From positions 12,076,048-12,140,047 of the forward strand of contig OX387194.1 in NCBI GenBank assembly GCA_947561395.2: a stretch of 64,000 bases of DNA, given 5' to 3'. The notes beneath the pieces were generated by a model. It did not search any database and was not told the origin of the DNA. It was given only the letters and a program-made list of their open reading frames with translations. The stretch comes from Buxus sempervirens (Eukaryota; Streptophyta; Magnoliopsida; Buxales; Buxaceae). The position numbers and the translations under genes were made by a program. Positions 1 through 10,240 of the stretch are shown here, piece after piece. The number at the start of each line of letters is the position of its first letter. Position 1 is the first letter of the stretch.

Positions 1-99
1 TCTCGAAGGCTTCAAGGCAGGCTTTCGACCAATTGTCGACCGTGCCTTGTTTCCCGCCGGTCCAAGTACTGGCCGAACTTCCGAATCCGTCACATTCAT
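1..99 (-). CDS. 5' end of an unidentified gene (partial, runs off window)
   Basis: The minus strand opens with ATG at 99-97 and stays open for 33 codons to the window edge. The N-terminus begins MNVTDSEVRPVLGPAGNKAR and is basic further on, with several Arg and Lys and no hydrophobic stretch, so no signal peptide is seen. The start is supported by its setting: a TATA box on the same strand at 814-820 and a TC-rich leader in between. I do not recognise the family, and the bulk of the protein lies outside the window. It may be a nuclear or cytosolic protein, but that is only inferred from the basic composition. An exon boundary could fall close to the window edge. Confidence 0.55.
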   Translation of the reverse strand, partial: MNVTDSEVRPVLGPAGNKARSTIGRKPALKPSR

Positions 100-813
100 C
101 GACCTAACCCTAGGAGCTCCAGACATTGAACGTATGCCTTAGTTCTCTTCAGATCTCAGCTTCACAGTCCAAAAATCTCCTGATTTTTCCGCAATTTAAC
201 AGACCTAAAGTCAATTCTATCTCTCGATAGCATTGCTCGCCATTTCAGGGCTACAAACCACCACTTTGCTCATCCCTGAATGGATCAATGGCCCTGACAG
301 CTTCATTATCCAGCGAAAGCTCAAATCCACTGAACCAAAACCCGAACAAACTCGATCAGGTTAAATAATACTAAAATCCTCCACCTTTTGGCCAAATCTA
401 GGGCACATTCCACCACCTGAAGTATTCGTCATCCGTGAACCAGACAAATCATCTCCACAAAACATAGAAACCGTGGGATTCCACACTGCATTGCTGAAGC
501 TCTGCGCCACCAAATTATTCATTTCAAACAGTATCTTTTCAGTACTCCAAGTAAAAAAGCTGCCATCTCTGTGAAAATCATCATATTAACCCGTAAAAAC
601 CAGAAAATTTAGCTGAAATCACTTCAATGTACCGAGGAAATCTCCCGATCTGAGAAAAAACCTTCTGAGAACCTATCAGCCATTAAAGAATCGAATAAAG
701 AACAGACACAAAGATTTTCTTTTCTTGATCGATGTAGGGCTTACAAGAGAAAGAAAGCAAGAGGAGAAGCAAAGGAACAAATGAGTTAAGGAAAGAGAGT
801 GCGCGAGAGAGAA
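100..813 (-). other. 5' leader of the gene at 1-99
   Basis: This stretch lies between the TATA box and the ATG on the minus strand. Just after the TATA box the minus strand is pyrimidine-rich (about 740-810), typical of plant transcription starts. A leader this long usually holds an intron; several GT and AG sites exist but I could not choose between them. A very short upstream ATG ORF is also present. No other gene is seen here. Confidence 0.4.
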
Positions 814-820
814 TTTTATA
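814..820 (-). promoter_or_regulatory. TATA box (TATAAAA, minus strand)
   Basis: The minus strand reads TATAAAA here and is followed by a CT-rich tract, as expected for a plant core promoter. It would drive the gene whose first codons are at 99-1. Confidence 0.5.
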
Positions 821-2536
821 GGGGTGAGATTGACCCCGGAAACTGGTGGCGACAATTATTTGACCGGATATAGCCGGTCAAAGATCAGCTCCTCTTTTCT
901 CTTTGTGAGCATTTCTTCTAGAGCCATAATCCGGTGGATCAGTGAAACCACCGGCTGAGATGCATTTTGTGGTGTGGGCCCCATTATTGAAATGTTTCAT
1001 CCATCCGCAAGTTTCATGCTGGAACCACTGAGTGGCTCCAGATGAAACGGTCTCTCTTCTGTTTACTGGTCAGATTAGATCGCCTCCGAGGGAATGAAAT
1101 CGTCTCTGGCCTTTCCATGAAATAGTACTCGATGCGACCGGCTAGTGTTTTTTCATTATTTTAAATATTTTCAAGTGAGAACTACGTGACAAAATACTAA
1201 CCGTGAGATGCTCCACATGGTAGCACCTCACGGTTGCATCAGGGACTGTTTCAGGTAAAGGCCACAGATGATTTCACTTCGTTTCGGAAATATTTTCCTG
1301 TTGCTCAACCATCGTCTCCGAAATATCTTCCTGTTGTTCAACCATCGTCTCCTAAATACACTTGAACACTTCCTTCACTTGCACACATTGAAATTTGAAA
1401 AATGTTGAAAAAAAAAAAACCTCCCTTAAAATATATACAAATATACATTGGCTTTTAAATGAATTTAATTTCGAGAAGTAATTTGTTCTTTCCTATTTAC
1501 TTAAAACTAATTAACAATACTTTGCAACCATTTGTATTCATGTCAAGAGAGGTTTTTAGCATTTTCCAAATGTCAAGGGTCCATGAGCATAAACCTCAAA
1601 AGGTGTAAGTGTAATTGTAACTATTTGTTAATTCCCATGTGGGGAATTGGCAATGGGCAGGACCCTAACCCACCCTTATATTAAACCCCCACAATTCGCT
1701 TTACTAATAGTATAGATAAACCAAAACCGAACCACAACTAATAAATGCAAACACAAAACGGACTTAGTAGGTTCATTTTGGTTCCCTAGTTGGTGATCGA
1801 ACTTTAACATATGTATATGTGTAATCAGTTCGGTTCGATTTGGTCTTAAAACCGAAGCGAACCCAAACCAAAAATGTATAAGGACACAAAACCAACCCTA
1901 ATAGGTCTAGTTCAGTTTGGTTTATCGGTTTTAACCAATCGTTGCCATCTTACCCGTGTATGCTATAAAATGTGAAAATGTTAAGGTTTTTAAATATAAT
2001 ATATACACTACTTATTTATAAAACGTGTACACATTAAAATTGGAGTATGGCTTTGTTCAGGTTAGATTAATTGATTAGCCATTCCTAATATTAACCTTTT
2101 TTTATTTTTCAGTTTTTCTTTTACCCTCATTTGGTAGGAGGCTTTATTCTGTTTCTTATGATAAGTAATATCCTAGTGTAAAATAAGGTTTGTTACAGTT
2201 TAATAATCTTGAACTGTTTATAATTTAAATCATCTTCACTTAAAGTTCTTAACAAGCAGTCTCAAATATGCATCTTACCCAACATAAGAGTCTTCTTGCT
2301 TTATCTTTCAGGGTAGGTGTAACAAGAAAACAACAAATGAATAGAGCAGTGTTTTCCTAAGCACGGCACATTTACATCCATGACCCATCGGCAATAATAC
2401 AATGTCTGCACTTTTTCCTACACTCATCTGTACACTTTAAAAGAAATATTGTCAGTTGAAGCATTACAATTTTCACAAAAAAGAAAAAGATAAAATACCA
2501 CCTTAATTACTGGTTGAATGTACCTCCCTAGGCAAT
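821..2536. other. Intergenic stretch, no gene seen
   Basis: AT-rich upstream DNA. It holds a 33-bp unit repeated twice in tandem (1287-1319 and 1320-1352, two mismatches) and a low-complexity patch of CCAAACCGAACC-like motifs on both strands at about 1715-1930. That patch resembles degenerate non-autonomous transposons; a similar patch lies at 45950-46330. Confidence 0.4.
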
Positions 2537-2550
2537 GAAAGACCCTCAAA

Positions 2551-2699
2551 GACGCGCCACCTCCTCTGGTGGTAATAGTAGAGGTCATGGGATCGATTCC
2601 CACCCTCATCAAAAGTGTGCGTGAGTCCCGGCTATATGCTGGTCCCCTTACCCCCAAGGCCCCAACCCGATTCCTACCAAAAAAAAGAAAAAGAAAAAC
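2551..2699 (+). mobile_element. tRNA-derived SINE with target-site duplication
   Basis: A 149-bp unit with an A-box-like stretch (TGGTGGTAATAG near 2568) and a B-box-like stretch (GGATCGATTCC near 2590), the internal RNA polymerase III promoter layout of tRNA-derived SINEs. It ends in an A-rich tail at about 2676-2699. Flanks match: GAAAGACCCTCAAA at 2537-2550 and GAAATACCCTCAAA at 2700-2713, a 14-bp duplication with one difference. That is the product of LINE-driven insertion. The SINE family was not identified. Confidence 0.8.
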
Positions 2700-2725
2700 G
2701 AAATACCCTCAAAAATCTGTCTGCC

Positions 2726-2845
2726 ATATCTATGTTCTAATGGTTAAATTCTAAGAATGTTACTCCTGAGACATGGTTCAAGCCCTCCTACACCCTATGC
2801 TAGTCAACCTTAATGTAGGGTGTCCCCTTCACCCAAAAACAAAAA
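2726..2845 (+). mobile_element. Probable second SINE
   Basis: Just downstream of the first SINE there is an A-box-like TAATGGTTAAA and a B-box-like GGTTCAAGCCC about 40 bp apart, with an A-rich end near 2833-2845. No target duplication was recognised, so this rests on the promoter boxes alone. Confidence 0.45.
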
Positions 2846-3338
2846 GGACAATACCAAGAAATAGGCATAAGTAGGCATAAGCATAGTGGGTACTTGAGGG
2901 ACATTGAAGTTTTATAATTTTATTAGATATTACCTTAACATATAAATGGTAGCATCTGGAAGACATTAGCTTGTGATTGAATGAGGTTGATGAGCTGGTG
3001 CCTGAGATGAAGTCTCTTAAGGCAGAAAGGATGGGTCTCCACAATCAAATAGGGGGACTAAAATTACTTTTGATTGTAGCAGTTATTCTGCATATTACTT
3101 TGTTCATTTTGAAACTTTTGTAGTTTGTATTATCACTAGTTTGTATGGACACTTTATTTGTAACCATTTAGTTCGAACTAAGTATTCCTAATTTTACGTT
3201 GGAAACTTTTGCAGCTGTAGTTCAGGAAAAAGGGTTGGAGATAAGTTAGCAGGTACTCTACAAAGATCACTGGTTGTTGTTTTTAACTTTTAAGCCATAA
3301 CTAATTGATTTTTTTCTTGTTCTGTTTTGTTTATGCAG
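2846..3338. other. Non-coding DNA before the HOTHEAD-like fragment
   Basis: No confident gene. The end (3200-3338) behaves like the last part of an intron: T-rich and closing with TTTATGCAG just before the HOTHEAD-like exon. A stretch at about 2975-3050 could be a decayed exon (reads like VPEMKSLKAERMGL) but is too short to assign. Confidence 0.35.
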
Positions 3339-3838
3339 GTTCATGGTCGATTCATTCTGGTAATATACATCAGGATCACCGTTCGGGGTGAATCAATCGG
3401 CCATTGGTATCATTTATCGGGATCACATTGGACGGCACCACCATGCTATGATACGTGGGACAGGGGAGGTGATTCTCTGTGCAGGGGGCCATTGGCAGTC
3501 CTCAGCTTCTGCTACTAAGTGGCATTGGCCCTCGTCCCTACCTCTCGTCCTGGGGAATTCCAGGAGCTCATCATCTGCCCCATGTAGGGCATTTTGTTTA
3601 CGACAATCCCCGTAATGGCATCTCCATTGTTTCACCATTTCCGTTGGATCAGTCCCTCATACAAGGTGTTGGGATTACCGACACAGGTGCCTACATGGAA
3701 GCTGCTTCAAACATTGTCCCTTTCTCCCCCTTCTCACTCAGGCTTCATTCACAACCCATCGTCTTCTATTTATCTCCCTGTAGTCTCACTAATAGAGAAA
3801 ATCTCTGGACCTGTCTCAAACTGCCAGGTCAAATGGGT
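3339..3838 (+). pseudogene. HOTHEAD-like GMC oxidoreductase exon, broken (copy 1, sense)
   Basis: An exon fragment similar to plant HOTHEAD / mandelonitrile-lyase-like proteins, FAD-dependent GMC oxidoreductases. Recognisable blocks read across three frames: IYRDHIGRHHHAMIR, then GSPQLLLLSGIGPRPYLSSW, then the VGHFVYDNPRNGISIVSPFP block with TDTGAY and ASNIVPFSPFS following. The SPQLLLLSGIGP block is the family's second GMC signature. At least two frameshifts (near 3484 and near 3745) break it, and neither the N-terminal FAD-binding fold nor the C-terminal catalytic His region is present. It begins right after an intron-like TTTATGCAG. A second copy lies at 10241-10738. Confidence 0.8.
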
Positions 3839-3859
3839 TTGAGAACTTGAAACGGACGG

Positions 3860-4040
3860 ATCATGCCAGACGTGAACCAAGGTCCAGAGATTTTGTCTGT
3901 GAGTGAAGCTACGATGAGATAAAGAGGAGAAGGTGGGGTTATGAATGGAGACAGAGTGAAGAGGGTTAGAGAGAGGGACAACGTTTGAAGCATCTTCAAT
4001 GTAGGAGCCTGTATCAGTAGAAACGTAGAAGAAGATAAAG
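3860..4040 (-). pseudogene. HOTHEAD-like fragment in inverted orientation (copy 1)
   Basis: The minus strand repeats the same exon region as the sense fragment just upstream, in diverged form: it reads DKISGPWF, TDTGSYIEDASN-like and PLYLIVASL blocks. The two arms (3681-3812 sense, 3881-4015 antisense) face each other across about 68 bp, making an imperfect hairpin. The arms differ at roughly one base in four by eye, so they probably come from two paralogues or two events rather than one recent fold-back copy. Confidence 0.7.
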
Positions 4041-4188
4041 GCATGCAGGATGAAGAAGGCAGTCCACCAAAAAAAAAGGATGAAGAAGGCAGTACCTTTT
4101 TTTTGAAGACCAAGAAGGCAGTACCTTATCTCTCATTATTCTTCTTCTTCTTCTTTTAATGAATAGGCAAGTACTTCTCTTAAATTAA

Positions 4189-4226
4189 CCACGTCGGCTG
4201 GGAATTTTCGTTCCCTGCCGATGTGG
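4189..4226. repeat. Short perfect-looking stem-loop
   Basis: CCACGTCGGC at the left pairs with GCCGATGTGG at the right (one mismatch) and GGGAA pairs with TTCCC inside, around a loop of a few bases. The same structure is kept in the duplicated segment at 11042-11079, with one base change in the loop. Confidence 0.6.
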
Positions 4227-4281
4227 GACTGTATACCCAAAAAAAAGGCAAAAAAGAAAAGCGCGTGCTGCTGACTTATGA

Positions 4282-4641
4282 GGGGAAATTTGTTTTTAGT
4301 AATACTTTTAAAACATAATTCAGATTCAGTCAGCCAAATCTTGGTAATTCGTTTTTAGTGATACATTTTTAAAATAATTGAAAATCAGTGTCATTTTACT
4401 AGTGACAAAGAGTTTCTTTCAAAAATACCCTCAAAAGACTTTGAAAACCTTTTCACTCATTTTGTTATAAGTGAGGTTTGCAAGTCTTTTGAGGGCATTT
4501 TTGGAAGAAACTTTTAATGTAAAATGACATGGATTCTCACTAATTTTATTTTAAAAAAGTATTATTAAAAAGTAGTTACCAATATTTGGTCAACTGAATT
4601 TGAATTATTTTGAAAACGTATCACTAAAAACCAATTTTCCC
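4282..4641. mobile_element. Mutator-like MITE (copy 1)
   Basis: About 360 bp with terminal inverted repeats beginning GGGGAAATT at the left and ending AATTTTCCC at the right; the inverted similarity runs on for tens of bases. The flanks are GACTTATGA (4273-4281) and AACTTAAGA (4642-4650). The matching element in the second segment copy (11152-11471) has an exact 9-bp duplication, which is what Mutator-like elements make. It encodes nothing. Confidence 0.7.
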
Positions 4642-4825
4642 AACTTAAGATCTGTCAATGGTGAATTTCAAGTTCCAAGAGTTGTTTGGGATTAGAGAAT
4701 TCCGGTATGTATGGCTAAAATTGCCCAAAAAAATCATTCCAACCATTGAGGTTGTGTTGTTGGGAAGGTCGTTGATCAGAATTTCTAGGTGATTGGAATT
4801 GATTCATTGCGTATAGTTGATGGCT

Positions 4826-5045
4826 ACATTCACATAATTGCCAAGTATACTGGGTTTGAGAATTTGAAACGGACAATTGGATTAACTCTTACATCTGTGG
4901 ATGCCAGACGTCCAAAGATGTTCTATATGAGTGAAGTTAGAGTGAAATCCAGAGGAGAAGATGAGTTATGAATGAAGACTAAATGAAGATGGTGGGAGAA
5001 AGGGACAATGTTTGAAACAACTTCAATATATGATCCTGTATCAGC
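4826..5045 (-). pseudogene. HOTHEAD-like fragment, second inverted piece (copy 1)
   Basis: The minus strand carries RLASTDVRVNPIVRFKFSNP followed by VYLA, the block that comes after the DTGAY region in HOTHEAD-like proteins, and further on it holds a decayed version of the DTGSYIE / SLSP region. It is interrupted by stops. It continues in the same orientation as the 3860-4040 fragment, with a MITE between them. Confidence 0.65.
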
Positions 5046-5083
5046 GGGACGTATACGACCCAAAAAAAAAAACAAAAGAAGAA

Positions 5084-5512
5084 GGGAAAATTAACTTTTA
5101 GTGATATTTTCAAAATAATTAAGATTTAGTCAACAAAGTTTTGAGTTTTAACTTTTAATGAATTTTTATCAAAATAATTAATTTTTAGTGACATTTCAAT
5201 GTTAACAATAAATTCTTCCAAAAATACCCTTACACAACTCACTTTCAGGACTTGTACAAATAATAAAATGACTTGTACAAGCAATAAAATGACTTGTACG
5301 AGTTAATAAAATGACTTGTACCTTGAGTGAGTGACCAGTACAAGTCATTTAGATGAGTGATATAAGGGCATTCTTGGAATAGTTGATTTGTAATAGTAAA
5401 ATGTCATTAAAAATTAATTATTTTGATAAAGGTTCATTAAAAGTTAAAATTCAAAACTTTGCTGATTGAATCTTAATTATTTTGAAAAAGGTGCACTAAA
5501 AATTAATTATTT
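5084..5512. mobile_element. MITE with long imperfect terminal inverted repeats
   Basis: Left end GGGAAAATTAACTTTTAGTG and right end with CACTAAAAATTAATTATTTT are inverted matches, and internal AATAATTAAGATT / AATCTTAATTATT extend the pairing. The middle has four tandem copies of a TAAAATGACTTGTAC-like unit (about 5250-5325). It resembles the MITE at 4282-4641 but is absent from the second segment copy. No target duplication was resolved. Confidence 0.55.
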
Positions 5513-5700
5513 TGGAAAATTATGAAAAGGGTTACTTTTTTAAAATATCTATAAAATTGGCCACTAAGATGCTAAATTGCAGAAAAGTCACTTTTAAAAA
5601 ACAATTGACTTAAGTAGTCACCTTTCAAAAATAATTAAAAAATAGTGTCATTTTTGGCAAAACATGCATGTATCCACATATGATGCGCTCGTATCCTATG

Positions 5701-5905
5701 TGTGAGACCATGGTTCTCGGGTCGGTCAGACTGTCTAACCGTTTCGGTTTGGAGTTGCCACTATCTATCGGGTCATGGCTATGGATATATAGTCACCCAT
5801 AAATTATGTAAATAAGATAAAATCGGTCTAACCAGAAATATGGTAAGGAGGTTAAGTTAAGAGAGGTTGGGAAGGTGTTAGACACCCAACCCCCCCTTCG
5901 GTTTG
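5701..5905 (-). mobile_element. LTR 3'-end fragment, minus orientation
   Basis: It starts TGTGAGACCATGG and has GGAGTTGCCACT about 55 bp on, then a GTTAGACACCC block. This matches the start of the minus-strand LTR at 32436 (TGTGAGACATGG, GGAGTCGCCACC, GTTAGGCACCC). The rest of the LTR is missing, and after 5905 the sequence returns to a block also found at 3249-3305 (GGTACTCTACAAAGA). Confidence 0.5.
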
Positions 5906-6556
5906 CAGGTACTCTACAAAGAGCACCGTTTTAAGCCATAACTAATTTGCGAATTGATAAAATCACATGGTTTGTACTTTGGCATATAAATCAGAGTTGT
6001 TACTTTGGCATGTAAATCTTACTCATTGTTTTGAATTCCCTGTAACTAAGCAGGTTTTTGGTGTTTCTACGTTTGGTTAGTATATAATATGGTAGAATTG
6101 TTCAGTTACTTCAGTGAGCACATTGCTGGACGAACTTGAAAATTAGAGGGAAATATATCGTAAAGGGCCCAAATACGATATCTTAACACTCTCTGTACAT
6201 ACGACTTTGCACATGAACATATATGAGGAGGACAAACACATGGCATTTATACCCTGGATACAAATAAATGCCAAGGCAACTTGCCTCAAGAAGTCAAACA
6301 CATGACCTTCCGCTCTAATACTGTATTAAACAACCGTTGCACATAAAAACTTAATCTTACAAGTGACGGCGCAACTATGCATATCAAAGGCCCAAATACG
6401 ATATCTTTATGATATCTCAACACTAGTATGCCTAAAAGGCAAGAAGAAGTTATACTTGCTCGATCTAAAACTTGAACCCTATTGTACCTTACTGAACCTA
6501 CGTGACATTTTATCACGTATATATAATCTCCTGCCTTTTAGTTTTTGACAAACTAA
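5906..6556. other. No gene seen
   Basis: The first 40 bp duplicate 3249-3305. The rest is AT-rich sequence with only short chance ORFs. Confidence 0.4.
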
Positions 6557-7714
6557 GGCTGCGTTTGGTAACGCTTTTCGGAAGTACTTTTTTGCTTTTG
6601 AAAGCAAAAAATTGCTTTTAAAAGCAAAAGTACCGTTTGGTAACGTACACGAGAAGCAATTTACTAAAAGCAAAGAAGCAATTTTATTGCTTTTCACTGG
6701 AAGCAACAAAACGTTGCTTCTCAATTTTTTTACAAAATTGCTTTATTGCTTTCAAAACCCATTGATACCCTATTGCTTTATTCCTATATTAAAGATGATG
6801 CATCCATACTCACTTAAGAAGCAACAACGTATTGTTATTGCTAGAGCGGGCAAAATGCCACCCAACCCAACGGGTCAACATGATTATAAATGGGTTGGGT
6901 TGACCCGTTTATTAATTGGGTTAGGTGCGGGTTGGGGTTTCCCCAACCCGCCAGTAATCGGGTCAACCCGATTATGACCCGCCAACCCGACAGGTAACCC
7001 GATTAAAAAAAAAGATGGCAAAAGTATCATGTTTCGACCCGATTAACCCCAAAACCCGACCCGAACCCAGTACAACCGGATCCAATTAATCCCCCAACCC
7101 TATTTTAATAATATTTTTTGAAAAATAACAGTAATTGGGTTAACCCGATTATGACCCTCCCGATAGGTAACCCGATTAAAAAAAAAAGATGGCAAAAATA
7201 TCATGTTTCGACCCCGATTAACCCCAAAAACCCAACCCGAATCCGGTACAACTGGATCCAATTAACCCCCAACCCTATTTTAATAATATTTTTTGGAAAA
7301 TAAAAAATAAAAATAATAATAAATGGGTTGGCGGGTTGAACCCGTTTATTGGCTGGTTGGGTTTGGGTTGGGGGTTTTCCAACCCGCCTTAATTTAGTCC
7401 AACCCGATTAACCCCAACCCGATTATTTGAATGTAATTAAATGACTATTTTATGAATCTTTTATAATATTGGACTTATATTTTTGAGTATATTTCTAAGT
7501 ACAATACATAAATTGTGTACAATACTTTTATGAAAGCAAAAAGCAATTTCTATGTTACTGCAATTACCAAACATGCTTTTTTGCTTCTTAGAAGCAAAGC
7601 AAAAGTTTACCAAACGCATTTGCTTCAAGAAAAGATCTTTCGAAAAGCATAAAATTGCTTTTTTGCTTTCTTGCTTTTAAAAGCAAAAAAGTAAAAGCGT
7701 TACCAAACGCAGCC
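6557..7714. mobile_element. TIR transposon, GGCTGCGTTTGG type, with TAA duplication
   Basis: Perfect 22-bp terminal inverted repeats, beginning GGCTGCGTTTGGTAACGC at the left and ending GCGTTACCAAACGCAGCC at the right, flanked by TAA at 6554-6556 and 7715-7717. A 3-bp TAA duplication points to the PIF/Harbinger-Tourist group. Subterminal AAAAGCAAAA / GCTTTTGCTTT motifs recur in both orientations. It has no transposase and is inflated by a GGGTT-rich insert (6842-7450). Confidence 0.75.
6842..7450. mobile_element. GGGTTGGGTT-rich nested element with internal duplication
   Basis: Dense AACCCGATTAACCC-like and complementary motifs lie inside the 6557-7714 element. A unit of about 185 bp is present twice (about 6950-7130 and 7135-7315). 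Similar motifs at 7880-7990 and 8670-8770 suggest a second, more decayed copy. Ends and target duplication were not resolved. Confidence 0.45.
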
Positions 7715-7717
7715 TAA

Positions 7718-8233
7718 TTCTTAACTTGCAACTTTGGTAACCAAGCTCGAAGATAAAAGATTTTATTATAGGATTTTAATTAGAGTGAAATTTTCATTCT
7801 CTAATCCTTACCTTAACAGTGCCACTTTGAGAAGGATGCCTATGTATTAGTTAGAGCAATTCTAGCCATTCCAATGGTGAAACATGGGTCCAAATCAATT
7901 AAAAGCGTTCAGGTTGACTCGTTTATTAATTGGGTTACGTTTGGTTTAGGGTTTCTCAACCTCGTCTGAAAATGGGTCAATTAGAATCCAACACCAATCT
8001 GTTGGGTACGTATTTAATTTGTAAGTTTATTTTTTCCTTATTTTTGTCTCCTATACCTAATTCAAATTCTATTTAATTTATTAAGTAATCACGTACATGT
8101 AGCCAATTATGTACATGGTTTTAATATATATTGAGATTTTGATCATTAAATTATTTTATGATTAATATAATTTTATTAATTTTGAGACTTAATAATATCA
8201 TCATGTCTATACAAGTTGTTTATTTATTATGCA
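7718..8233. other. Decayed transposon sequence, no gene
   Basis: Contains a degraded copy of the GGGTT-rich element (about 7880-7990) followed by AT-rich sequence that continues after the MITE at 8234-8452 and ends near 8770. Confidence 0.4.
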
Positions 8234-8452
8234 CAGTGGCGGAACCAGGACTCCAAACTTGAGGGGGCAAAATTTTTTTTCAATTAACACTTATACATAA
8301 ATTATAGAAATTTCATGGAGATAGAGGGGCAAACCAGAAATTTTCGGGGGGGCAAAACATAAATTTCAATTAAAAATACATACTTTTAATTAAAAAATAA
8401 AAATTTAGGGGGGGCAATTGCCCCCCCTAAGGATAGCCTGGTTCCGCCACTG
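8234..8452. mobile_element. hAT MITE with exact 8-bp target duplication
   Basis: 219 bp bounded by CAGTGGCGGAACCAGG and its complement CCTGGTTCCGCCACTG. ATTATGCA flanks it exactly on both sides (8226-8233 and 8453-8460). An 8-bp duplication and CAGTGGCGG ends fit hAT superfamily MITEs. Subterminal runs of G and C (GGGGGGGCAAT and the complement) can pair. It encodes nothing. Confidence 0.9.
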
Positions 8453-8936
8453 ATTATGCAATATATAAGTAATATGAGTATATTGTTGTATATGTAAACA
8501 CTACATGTTATTATTCTAATACAATGATATGTGAGACAAACTATTATAATTTTGTTTAGATTTATTTAAAAGTGTTTCTATAGTATTTATTAAATTTTAA
8601 ATAGAGTTTTATATAAGCATAATTAACATTAAAATATAAACAAAAATTATTAATTTATAGATTTAAAAAATAAGCAAGTTAGTGGGTTCAACCAATTTAT
8701 TAGGAGGTTGAGTTTGGTTGAGTACGGCCAACCCGTTTAGTTATTGAACTGCTTACAACCCGTATGAACCCAGCCACGCACCATAACGGCTATAAATTTA
8801 AAACCTATCATCAAGGCCATTTTATATGGGTGGAAATTGGTTTTCAAAGAATCAGATGATTGAATCTGAATTATTTTTAAAAAACACCACTTAAAACCAA
8901 TTTTCCCTTCTATATAATCCACTCTCCCACAAGGTT

Positions 8937-9826
8937 TTCTAGACCGGGATCGGGGATCGGATTCGTCTGGTCCAATCCCGGAACAAACTGTACTGGACTG
9001 GCTGATCCAAGGCGATCTGGCAAAAAAATTAGAAAAAATTTGATTTGCTTTGGATTGGCGGGTATCGGATTGGTTACCCGCCTCGGTCCGGCCGATCTGA
9101 AACGGTACTGTTCGGTTTGGAACGGTATTGGTCAGTCCATAGCTGGTCTGGTTTAAAAATTCAGAAAAATTTAAAAATGTCAAAAAAATCCAAAAATTAA
9201 GGAAAATTTATTAATAAATGTTATAAATTATAGATGATTGATATAAGATATAATAAAGTTGAAAATCTATGTTAAAATGTCAAATTATAACATATAATTT
9301 GATATGTTATAACTATAACAAACAATATGTTATTTTTTACAATTTTACATTATAGCATCTCATATTATATGTTATAACACATAATATAACGTGACATATA
9401 ATTTAACATTATAAGTTGTTTTAAATATAATTTGACGTATATCAAATTATATACTATGATAAATATAACATATGATATCAAATTATATGCTACTTTTTGT
9501 GATAATATAATTTGACAAATAATGATATATTATAATATAAAGATATAATTTGATATTATAACATACAATATCAACTTTATTATATTTATATCAATCATCT
9601 ATAATTTTTAATAATTATAAATGAAATTTTCCAAATTTTTTTTTTGGATTTTATTGATAATTTTTAGAAATTTTAAAATTTTTCGGAATGGACCGGCTAT
9701 GGACTGGACCTGATTGGCTATGGACCGGCCGGTACCGTTCTGGACCAGTCAGTACAACTCTGGACTGGGTGGGCTGGACCGGTACTGGCCGGTCCAATGT
9801 CATCCTATCCCGCTGGCTAGGGATAC
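8937..9826. mobile_element. Large foldback element, AT-rich core
   Basis: About 890 bp that fold on themselves. GC-rich outer arms with GGTCCGGCC / GGACCGGCC motifs (8940-9150 and 9680-9800) enclose inner arms around ATAGATGATTGATATAAGAT (from 9230) and its approximate complement (to 9605). The centre is built from ATATAATTTGA-type motifs in both orientations. No coding capacity. The exact ends are uncertain. Confidence 0.55.
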
Positions 9827-10240
9827 AGTGCCGCCAATCTACTAAACAATGCACAAGCGGGTAACATTGGAGTTTCTGTTTTTATAATATTTGGCATTTC
9901 TCTTCAAGAAGTTTCTCTGTCTTTAGATTGTTTTCAGTTTTGATTGAGTCGCTTATACAATCAATGGGAAAAAAGGAGGATTTAATGCTCAATTCTGAAC
10001 TGGGGTCAAATGAATTTTTACTAATTTTATCCTGGTATGCATCTCATGAGATCCTTTTCGTTCTTTAAGAGGTTATCAACTCATTATTTTCTAGTGATAG
10101 AATTGATGGTTTTATATTGCCAGATTGTAGTTACAGCTAATCAAATTGCTTATTCATCTGTCTCTTGCTATTTTTCTTTTGATATGCACTATACTGATTT
10201 GACGCACTTCCTTTTTTCATGTTCTGTTTTGTTTATGCAG
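9827..10240 (+). other. Intron-like DNA before HOTHEAD-like copy 2
   Basis: T-rich sequence ending GTTTATGCAG, the same 3' splice-like end that precedes copy 1. No exon recognised. Confidence 0.4.

Noticed and set aside
2551-2699. True tRNA gene
   Set aside because: A and B boxes are present but the acceptor stem and anticodon arm do not form; tail and target duplication mark it as a SINE.
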